DNA of 6,225 nucleotides from CAYVLI01 sp964452105 [NCBI: uncultured Nitrospinota bacterium]. GTDB lineage: Bacteria > JAUXIQ01. The notes beneath the pieces are model-generated. The model saw only the letters and a list, made by a program, of their open reading frames with translations. It ran no database searches and had not been told where the DNA came from. Below are positions 1 to 5,483 of the stretch, in pieces. The DNA is taken from positions 1 through 6,225 of the forward strand of contig CAYVLI010000061.1 of NCBI GenBank assembly GCA_964452105.1. Reading direction: 5' to 3'. How positions within the stretch are numbered: the stretch's first letter is position 1; every line of letters begins with the position of its first letter. The position numbers and the translations under genes were made by a program.

Positions 1-2
1 AA

Positions 3-1835
3 GGCAAAGCCGTCATCATTATCGTGGACAATTCGTTCAGCATGAACTATCGCACGAACCGCGGCAAATACATCGACCGGGCCAAAGCGCTGGCCGGAGA
101 CCTGATGGAAAAGCTGAACACCTCTGCCCGCATAGCGGTTGTCCCCCTTATCCCGGAAGAAGATGGTCCCTGGGTACTGACGCCGGATCTGAACGCTGCG
201 AAACAGGCTCTTTCCAGGATCAGTATAAGCTATGGACAGTCCAATATGGCTATCGCACTGAGCAAAGCGTACTCGACCCTGAATGACCTGCCGCCGGAAT
301 ACGGCAGGATGATATTGGTCATAACCGATATGACCCGAACTCCCTGGGATGGGTTCAGCGCGGCGGAACTGGATATCCTTGACAGGGACGTAAAGCTCAA
401 GATAGTGGGGCTTGGGGGCAGTGAGGGAAGCCCTAACGGATATATAAAAAACATCTCCTTCGGGCGCGCTACCGTGGGTGCGCCCCTGCCCATAGAAGTG
501 GAACTGCAAAACCCCGCTTCCATGCCGGGTAAAGACCTGCAGGCCGAGCTAGAAGTATCGGGAGAGACGGTGCAGAGGAGGTTCCTGAAAGCTTCGCCGG
601 GGGAGAGTTCTCGCGTACACTTCGAGTATGTCGCACGTTCACCGGGGCTGCTTGAGGCTGAACTCCGCATATCGGAGGACAGGCTTACAGACGACGACGT
701 CCACTATTTCATCATCCCCGTGAGGGACAAGATAGATGTGCTGGTGGTTGACGGGGACCCAAAAACCTCCCTTCTCCAGAGCGAGGTCTACTATCTGACC
801 AATGCACTGCAACCGGGGCCAGACGAAGAGCAGTCTCCCATATCTCCGAAGGTGGTTACAATCAGCCGGTTCAACTCCATGGACAGGCATGAGGCGGATG
901 CGATAATCCTGGCAAACGTTAATAAAATAGACCGGGAAGCGCGGTTGCGCCTGATGGACTATGTTGTTGGGGGAGGGAGCCTCATATTTTATCTGGGGGA
1001 CAGGGTGGCTCCTGACCGCTACAATAAGATTTTTCACGATTCCGCCACCAGGCTTCTACCCGTGAGGTTGAAAGAGGCACAGGAAGCGCCGGCTCGCCTG
1101 TGGCGCATCAACCATATCGATCTTACGCACCCTGCTCTCGAATCATTTGAAGGCAGGGAAGGCGAAAGTTTGCTGCGCGCGCAGTTTAACAAAGTCTTCG
1201 AGGTGGAGGAAGGGACACTGGGGGACGCAAGGGTTCTTCTGGCTCTGGACAACGGTATGCCTCTGCTGATGGAGAGGAAAATCGGCAGAGGGAAGGTGCT
1301 GCTTTTCACATCGACGGCCGACAGGGATTGGAACGACCTGTGCGTCAGGGGCGCTTATCTCCCCCTGGTTCAGGCGCTGATAGGTTACGTCACCACCGAA
1401 AACTTTCAGCCGCCTCCAACCGCGGGCAGGGCGGGACAACCCGTTTCGATCGCCGTAAAGGAGACTGTTGCTGAAACCACGACGGAAGTGGAAGGGCCGG
1501 ACAAGAATATCATTCCGGGTGTTGTCTCCAGAGAAGGAGGGAAAGCCGTCCTCAATTTCGAGGGGCAGGCGCCGGGGATATATAATGCCAGAGTGGGCGG
1601 CGAATATCTGCGGCTGGCGCTCAACACATCAAAAGAAGAATCGAACTTGACGCACATAACCGAAGCTGAGCTTAAAGGAAAGTTCGAGGGCGCGGAAATA
1701 GATGTTATCACCGGAGCTGTAGATGCCGCCGGGATTCTCAGGGAAAGAGGAAAGACGGTCATACTCTCCTCGGCGCTGGCGCTGATGATGTTTCTGTTCC
1801 TGGCCGCAGAAGGCGTAATAGCCAATAAGACCTGA
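3..1835 (+). CDS. BatA-like vWA-domain membrane protein with GATase1-like domain, 5' truncated by window edge
   Basis: The frame is open to the window edge, so the gene starts upstream; the GTG at 24 is not a start but the Val before the MIDAS Asp. Numbering from base 3 (610 residues visible), the MIDAS DxSxS is D9-S11-S13, and the later MIDAS Asp is probably D109 in ITDMTRTPWDG. A beta-sandwich (CARDB/Ig-like) region spans about 143-240 and ends in LTDDDVHYFIIPVRDKI. A GATase1/Rossmann-like region follows (about 243-450; strands VLVVDGDP and GGGSLIFYLGD), with no Cys at the expected nucleophile position. A C-terminal membrane helix lies at about 586-604. The missing N-terminus should hold the BatA two-helix membrane region, as in full-length relatives. 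Family knowledge: such proteins cluster with MoxR ATPase, DUF58 and DUF4159 genes; their biochemical role is not established. The next gene follows after 36 bp, suggesting one operon. Architecture confident, function unknown. Confidence 0.9.
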   Translation, partial: GKAVIIIVDNSFSMNYRTNRGKYIDRAKALAGDLMEKLNTSARIAVVPLIPEEDGPWVLTPDLNAAKQALSRISISYGQSNMAIALSKAYSTLNDLPPEYGRMILVITDMTRTPWDGFSAAELDILDRDVKLKIVGLGGSEGSPNGYIKNISFGRATVGAPLPIEVELQNPASMPGKDLQAELEVSGETVQRRFLKASPGESSRVHFEYVARSPGLLEAELRISEDRLTDDDVHYFIIPVRDKIDVLVVDGDPKTSLLQSEVYYLTNALQPGPDEEQSPISPKVVTISRFNSMDRHEADAIILANVNKIDREARLRLMDYVVGGGSLIFYLGDRVAPDRYNKIFHDSATRLLPVRLKEAQEAPARLWRINHIDLTHPALESFEGREGESLLRAQFNKVFEVEEGTLGDARVLLALDNGMPLLMERKIGRGKVLLFTSTADRDWNDLCVRGAYLPLVQALIGYVTTENFQPPPTAGRAGQPVSIAVKETVAETTTEVEGPDKNIIPGVVSREGGKAVLNFEGQAPGIYNARVGGEYLRLALNTSKEESNLTHITEAELKGKFEGAEIDVITGAVDAAGILRERGKTVILSSALALMMFLFLAAEGVIANKT

Positions 1836-1863
1836 AGTATAAAGTTGAAAACTGATAGAAGTC

Positions 1864-1869
1864 GAGGAG
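1864..1869 (+). promoter_or_regulatory. Shine-Dalgarno (GAGGAG) before the DUF4159 gene
   Basis: GAGGAG ends only 2 nt before ATG 1872, tighter than the usual 5-9 nt. A second candidate, GGAG at 1887-1890, lies 5 nt before an in-frame GTG at 1896. The ribosome-binding evidence therefore does not settle which start is used. The TTG at 1845, further upstream in the same frame, has no visible Shine-Dalgarno and is unlikely to be the start. Confidence 0.55.
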
Positions 1870-1871
1870 CC

Positions 1872-2687
1872 ATGAAAAATCTGTTTGGAGATGAGGTGAA
1901 TAGACGGACCTTCGGCAAGCTCCTGTTGAAGATGGGCGCTGCGGCGCTCGTGCCGGAGTTCCTGCTGTCGCTTTCTCACGCAGCGGCGGAGGAGGGAGCA
2001 GGGCGGCCCTGGGTAGAGGACAACGATTTTCACTTCGCCCAGATAGCTTACAGGGGAGGAAACTGGGATCCCCATCCCATGTCCTACGCGCAATTGCTCA
2101 AGGAAGTGGAACTCAGGACCAGCGTCAGAACCGTTAAAGAACGCGCCGCCGTGAACAACCTGGATGAGGGAATTTTCGCTTATCCCTTCCTGTACATTAC
2201 CGGCAGAAAGGAATTCGAAGCTTTCACAGACCGGGAAATAGAAGTGCTCAGGCGGTTTCTCAGCTACGGCGGTTTCCTGCTGGCGGACGACTGCATAGGG
2301 CATCCGGGATACGACTTCGATAAAAGTTTTCGCCGTGAGATAAACAGGGTTTTCCCGGACAGAAGAATGGAGCGCCTCTCCTGGGGTCACGCAGTATTCC
2401 GCTCCTTTTACCTCGTCAACTTCGCAGCGGGCAAGAGATTGGTCTCGCCGTATCTGGAAGGAATTAACATGGACGATAGGACACCGGTTATCTACTGCCA
2501 GAACGACCTCGGATGCGCCTGGGAAAAGGACCCGCTGGGAAACTGGGTGCATCAGGTTAAGCCTGGAGGCGAAGTCCAGAGGATGGAGGCTTTCAAGCTG
2601 GGAGTCAACATCGTCCTGTACGCGCTCTCTTTGAACTACAAGAAGGACCAGATACACATACCCTTCCTCAAGAGAAAACTGGGCTGA
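1872..2687 (+). CDS. DUF4159-domain protein with twin-arginine (Tat) signal
   Basis: 271 residues from ATG 1872; starting at GTG 1896 gives 263 residues with N-terminus MNRRTFGKLLLKMG. Either start keeps the Tat motif N-R-R-T-F-G-K (residues 10-16), a modest hydrophobic stretch and an Ala-rich possible cleavage region (SHAAAEE). This suggests export in folded form, with cleavage or retention as an anchor. The mature domain begins near D52 (DFHFAQIAYRGGNW), includes GGFLLADDC at 133-141 and a late QNDLGCAW at 210-217. These are the hallmarks I associate with DUF4159, a GATase-like fold of unknown function. No classical Cys-His-Glu triad is evident, although C141 and C215 are present. It sits between two vWA/GATase-like genes, 36 bp after the first and 71 bp before the next, so it is probably an extracytoplasmic partner of those membrane proteins. 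Family assignment is good; function is unknown. Confidence 0.88.
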   Translation: MKNLFGDEVNRRTFGKLLLKMGAAALVPEFLLSLSHAAAEEGAGRPWVEDNDFHFAQIAYRGGNWDPHPMSYAQLLKEVELRTSVRTVKERAAVNNLDEGIFAYPFLYITGRKEFEAFTDREIEVLRRFLSYGGFLLADDCIGHPGYDFDKSFRREINRVFPDRRMERLSWGHAVFRSFYLVNFAAGKRLVSPYLEGINMDDRTPVIYCQNDLGCAWEKDPLGNWVHQVKPGGEVQRMEAFKLGVNIVLYALSLNYKKDQIHIPFLKRKLG

Positions 2688-2694
2688 CAAAATA

Positions 2695-2704
2695 CCGAAT
2701 TCGG
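2695..2704 (+). repeat. Perfect 10-bp palindrome CCGAATTCGG
   Basis: The 71-bp gap between the DUF4159 and vWA genes contains CCGAATTCGG, a perfect dyad without a loop, 7 bp after the stop codon. With no spacer it is a poor RNA hairpin and lacks a following T-run, so it is not a typical terminator. A dimeric protein-binding site or chance are both possible. No good promoter is visible in the gap; TATTAT at 2735-2740 has no acceptable -35 partner. Confidence 0.35.
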
Positions 2705-2758
2705 AATGCGTGATGTATGTATAGACAAACCATATATTATTGAGAAAACCAGAGACCA

Positions 2759-5008
2759 TTGGATACCACAATTACTGAAAATTTGATTAGCGCGGCTCCG
2801 CTGCTCCCTGTCTGGGCGCTTTTGGCGGTGGCGGGGGGCGTAATCTATCTTGTCCGTATGCAGATAAGGGACCTTAAGGAGAGGATGCCGGAAAGCCGAA
2901 TCCCCTTGCTCCTCTTCTATACCAGGCTGGCCGCCTATGCGCTGCTCATGGTTATCATGCTCAATCCCGTGGTGCAGCGGATGAACTACCTTAAAATTTT
3001 TCCTCGCGTTGCGGTACTTGTGGACGATTCCGCCAGCATGTCGGTGGATGACGGAGGTGTGTCGCGTCTGGACAAGGTTAAAACAATACTGAGCGGAGAG
3101 GCCTGGCGAGACCTTTCCGCGAAGATGGCGGACTACCCCTTCGAATACTATACGCTCGGACGAGAACTGATTCGCCTGGGGCGGGAGGAAATCCCTAATC
3201 TGAAGGGGCGGGAGGAAGAGAGCAACATATCTTCGGCCCTCTTTGAATTGGCGCGTAAACACACGGGCGCGCCGCTGGCCGGAACGATACTTTTCACCGA
3301 CGGGAAGGAGCGCGCGGAGACGAGGAAAATGCACATTAGAGCTCCCGTGGTGGCGGTGGGTCTCGGGAAGCGCTTCAGGGATGTCCGCATAAGCCGGTTC
3401 AAGGCGCCGGACTTCGCTTTCATCAACAAACCCATAAAAATAGATTTGGAAGTGGAAGCTACAGGTTATGAAGAAGCCGCGTCCAGGGTTATTTTAAGGA
3501 AAGGCGGCAGGATCGTTACAACCAGAGAACTCGCCTTCAAAAAAGGACAGGAGAGAAGGAAGCTCTCCTTATCCCTGACGCCGGAACTTCTGGGCCAGCA
3601 CGAAATAAGCGTAGAAGTGGTCCCGCAACCCGACGAGGCTTTGACGGACAACAACCGTGAGGAGTTCGTGCTGCCGGTCGAACGGGACAAAATAAGGATA
3701 CTTATGATCAGCGGCAGGCCTTCCTGGAACTATCGTTTCTTGCGGCAGGCCCTGAAGGGCGACGGCAGCATCGACCTCGTTTCCTTCATCATACTCAGGT
3801 CGCCCACGGACCCCGTGAATGTCCCCCAGAGCCAGTTGAGCCTGATACCCTTTCCCGCCAACGTGTTGTTCACGGAAGAATTGAAAAATTTCGACCTGAT
3901 AATATTCGATAACTTCTCTTACCGCTTGAGCCTCCCCCCCAGCTACATGGAAAACATTAAGCGGGCGGTGGGCGAAGGCGGTTCCTTCCTGATGATAGGC
4001 GGTGATGAATCATTTTACGAAGGAGGCTACGACCAGACACCCATCGAAGACATCCTGCCCGTTGTGCTGGACAAGAGAAGATCGGGATACGCTCAGGGGC
4101 GCTTCCCCTTTAAACTCACAGACCAGGGCAGCAAACATCCAGTGATGCGGGTTTCGGGTGAAGCTGAGCTCCGTTCTGCATGGGATAGCCTTCCCCTGTT
4201 GAGCGGGATCAACCGGACCCTCAGCGTAAAGCCGGATGCGGTGGCGCTGGGGGTGGACGGGAAAGAGCGTTCCGGGCCTGTGCAACTGCCGGTGGTGGCT
4301 GTTATGAAATACGGGGAAGGACGCACAGCCGCTCTCCTTTCAGACGGCTTCTGGCGCTGGAACTTTCAAGCCGTGGGGCGGAATCAGAACAACCGTCTCT
4401 ACCTGACAATGGTGAAACAACTGGTGCGCTGGCTGGTAAAGGACCCCTCTCTGGATCAGATTAAGCTCTGGGGGGATGTGGTCCGCGAGGGAGGCGGAGG
4501 GCGATTGCGACTCCACACCATGGTTTACCATGAGGATTTCTCCCCGGCGTCGGACGCCGTCCTCAACGTAAACCTGACATACCCCTCCGGCAGGACCGAG
4601 CGCCTGGATTACCTGCCTGGAAGCCGCCCCGGAGAATACCTGGTCGAGGCTGAGACGAACGAGGACGGAGTTTACAGTTTTGCGGTTGAAGCACGCGCCC
4701 GAGGCGTTCTGCTGGGAGCCGGTGAGTTAAAGACCGAATACTCCGCTACCCTGGCCGAACTGCAAGATGTGGCACCGGATGAAAAATTTTTACGCTCGAT
4801 TTCGGAATCGACCGGGGGGAAGTATATCGAAGCGGAAGAATTCTCATCTTTTGCCGCCGGAATACCCTCTATCTTCAGGAGAGAACCGGAGTTGAAACTC
4901 ATCGAGAGGAGAGTGGAGCCTCTATTTAAAGCCTGGTACGTTTTTGTGCTGATAACCTCGTTGCTGTCGCTGGAATGGTTCATGAGAAGGCGCAGAGGAC
5001 TTGTATGA
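2759..5008 (+). CDS. Large membrane protein: vWA domain plus GATase1-like domain
   Basis: 749 residues from TTG 2759. The start is uncertain: the frame opens at 2744 with no ATG before the first membrane helix, only a weak AGAG (2751-2754) precedes the TTG, and TTG 2783 is an alternative. Two N-terminal helices (about 14-33 and 50-68) place the following domains outside or at the membrane. The vWA domain has MIDAS D89-S91-S93 (VDDSASMS) and FTDG with D181. A beta-sandwich at about 205-308 ends in LTDNNREEFVLPVERDKI, closely parallel to the first gene. A GATase1-like domain at about 310-440 includes ISGRPSWNYRFL (317-328) and GGSFLMIGGDESF (407-419); the elbow has Gly-Gly-Asp, so catalysis is unlikely. 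A second beta-rich domain lies at about 570-660, then a C-terminal helix at about 725-742 and a basic tail, RRRRGLV. Probably an inner-membrane partner of the two upstream proteins. Role unknown. Confidence 0.88.
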   Translation: MDTTITENLISAAPLLPVWALLAVAGGVIYLVRMQIRDLKERMPESRIPLLLFYTRLAAYALLMVIMLNPVVQRMNYLKIFPRVAVLVDDSASMSVDDGGVSRLDKVKTILSGEAWRDLSAKMADYPFEYYTLGRELIRLGREEIPNLKGREEESNISSALFELARKHTGAPLAGTILFTDGKERAETRKMHIRAPVVAVGLGKRFRDVRISRFKAPDFAFINKPIKIDLEVEATGYEEAASRVILRKGGRIVTTRELAFKKGQERRKLSLSLTPELLGQHEISVEVVPQPDEALTDNNREEFVLPVERDKIRILMISGRPSWNYRFLRQALKGDGSIDLVSFIILRSPTDPVNVPQSQLSLIPFPANVLFTEELKNFDLIIFDNFSYRLSLPPSYMENIKRAVGEGGSFLMIGGDESFYEGGYDQTPIEDILPVVLDKRRSGYAQGRFPFKLTDQGSKHPVMRVSGEAELRSAWDSLPLLSGINRTLSVKPDAVALGVDGKERSGPVQLPVVAVMKYGEGRTAALLSDGFWRWNFQAVGRNQNNRLYLTMVKQLVRWLVKDPSLDQIKLWGDVVREGGGGRLRLHTMVYHEDFSPASDAVLNVNLTYPSGRTERLDYLPGSRPGEYLVEAETNEDGVYSFAVEARARGVLLGAGELKTEYSATLAELQDVAPDEKFLRSISESTGGKYIEAEEFSSFAAGIPSIFRREPELKLIERRVEPLFKAWYVFVLITSLLSLEWFMRRRRGLV

Positions 5009-5138
5009 ACATACTCCGTGGTGTGCAATCCCGCGTTAATCCATTTTTTGCATCGTTTGCTGTTTATCCGGGTCTCCCCATCAGGAAAAAGATAAAACAC
5101 AATAATAGCGGCGTCGTTCTCATTGAGCCATGCGGCCA

Positions 5139-5167
5139 TTGACACTCCAGGGTTATGTGAATATAAT
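5139..5167 (+). promoter_or_regulatory. Perfect consensus sigma70-type promoter
   Basis: TTGACA at 5139-5144 and TATAAT at 5162-5167 are separated by exactly 17 bp. All twelve consensus bases and the optimal spacing match. Transcription would start about 7 bp after the -10 box, near A5174, in the direction of the SPFH gene. The resulting leader is about 310 nt before ATG 5484. Such a complete match is rare by chance and rare even among natural promoters, implying strong basal activity that may be held in check by a repressor or the leader. Confidence 0.75.
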
Positions 5168-5168
5168 C

Positions 5169-5245
5169 AATTTATATGGGGTCGGCAAGCCCGATAGAAT
5201 TTATATAAAGGGACACGTCCTAAACATTTATAAAAACCGGGTCGG
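5169..5245 (+). repeat. Three spaced ATTTATA repeats with two GGGTCGG repeats
   Basis: ATTTATA occurs at 5170-5176, 5199-5205 and 5226-5232, starts 29 and 27 bp apart; the first two extend to AATTTATAT. GGGTCGG occurs at 5179-5185 and 5239-5245, each shortly after an ATTTATA copy. Between the AT repeats lie GC-rich dyads: TCGG/CCGA (5182-5185 with 5191-5194) and GGAC/GTCC (5211-5214 with 5217-5220). The first copy lies over the predicted transcription start, so the set could be operators. The repeats are too short and variable to be a CRISPR array. Confidence 0.45.
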
Positions 5246-5272
5246 GGCCTGTAATCTTAACTTCAAAGCCTC

Positions 5273-5292
5273 AGTTTTTGGCGATAAAAACT
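5273..5292 (+). other. AT-rich hairpin in the leader, with an alternative partner upstream
   Basis: AGTTTTT (5273-5279) can pair with AAAAACT (5286-5292) around a 6-nt loop, GGCGAT. The same GTTTTT could instead pair with AAAAAC at 5232-5237. A longer-range pairing, CCGGGT-C-GG (5237-5245) with CCACCCGG (5318-5325), with one bulged C, would enclose the hairpin. These are complementarity observations only; no folding was computed and no known riboswitch class matched. Confidence 0.35.
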
Positions 5293-5481
5293 ATGATTAA
5301 AGAAGCCGAAATAGCCGCCACCCGGAAGCAGCGACCACTGCTATTCGATACGCTTACCTTGTCTGCCTGTTCCGAAACTATTGATGGTATCCCGCCAATG
5401 AGCGCTTTTATCGCCCCATCTGAGGGCGATATAAATACTATGTCCGGTTCCTTGTTCAGCATCAAAAATATCAGGAGATGA
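5293..5481 (+). CDS. Doubtful small ORF (62 codons) just before the SPFH gene
   Basis: ATG 5293 to TGA 5479-5481 encodes a 62-residue peptide starting MIKEAEIAATRKQRP and ending SIKNIRR. The stop lies 2 nt before the SPFH ATG, which would favour translational coupling. Against it: no Shine-Dalgarno precedes the ATG, the third-position GC is only about half, no domain, signal or membrane helix is recognised, and an open frame also exists on the opposite strand over the same bases (complement of 5271-5465). It may be non-coding leader or a remnant of an older gene. Confidence 0.2.
   Translation: MIKEAEIAATRKQRPLLFDTLTLSACSETIDGIPPMSAFIAPSEGDINTMSGSLFSIKNIRR
5409..5431 (+). other. Perfect 8-bp hairpin in the SPFH leader
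   Basis: TATCGCCC (5409-5416) is exactly complementary to GGGCGATA (5424-5431), with a 7-nt loop, CATCTGA. No T-run follows on either strand, so it is not a standard intrinsic terminator. It lies about 40 nt before the Shine-Dalgarno of the SPFH gene and may shape the leader RNA or protect its 5' side. Confidence 0.5.
5473..5477 (+). promoter_or_regulatory. Shine-Dalgarno AGGAG deciding the SPFH start
   Basis: AGGAG is directly adjacent to an in-frame ATG at 5478, which leaves no spacing, but is 6 nt before ATG 5484, the ideal distance. The start at 5484 is therefore preferred; the alternative adds only Met-Lys. Confidence 0.8.
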
Positions 5482-5483
5482 AG

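Larger units (their letters stand above)
5009..5483. other. 475-bp region without a recognised gene; promoter plus structured leader
   Basis: No protein family or RNA class I know was recognised on either strand. The middle is AT-rich (61 of 160 bases G/C over 5141-5300, hand count) compared with about 55% in a counted stretch of the DUF4159 gene. It contains a perfect consensus promoter, three ATTTATA repeats alternating with GC-rich dyads, several hairpins, and short open frames on both strands. Bases 5009-5138 hold only a 45-codon ORF starting within the upstream stop (ATGA at 5005-5008) and no convincing terminator; the T-run at 5054-5059 lacks a GC stem. Confidence 0.6.

Noticed and set aside
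24-26. GTG at 24 as the start of the first gene
   Set aside because: The frame is open to base 3 and the GTG encodes the Val of the vWA MIDAS strand (IIIVDNSFSM), so a start here would delete half the strand and the membrane region expected before it.
2712-2740. Promoter before the large vWA gene (TATTAT)
   Set aside because: The hexamer at the -35 distance (GATGTA) is poor, and operon transcription from upstream is sufficient.
1629-2771. Minus-strand 380-codon ORF opposite the DUF4159 gene
   Set aside because: It is the antisense of clear DUF4159 motifs and a Tat signal; its translation has no recognisable domain and reflects codon bias of the real gene.
5044-5065. Intrinsic terminator at the T-run after the vWA gene
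   Set aside because: No GC-rich stem immediately precedes the six T residues.
4672-5145. Minus-strand 157-codon ORF
   Set aside because: Most of it is antisense to the well-supported vWA gene, the peptide matches no family I know, and its ATG sits in the consensus promoter on the other strand.
5169-5245. CRISPR array
   Set aside because: The repeated unit is 7-9 bp, spacing varies and only three copies exist, with no cas genes in the window.
5311-5345. CCCGGAAGCAG resembling the SRP RNA apical loop or a cobalamin riboswitch piece
   Set aside because: Only a few bases agree; the conserved GGAAGGAAGCAG core of SRP RNA and the B12-box are absent.
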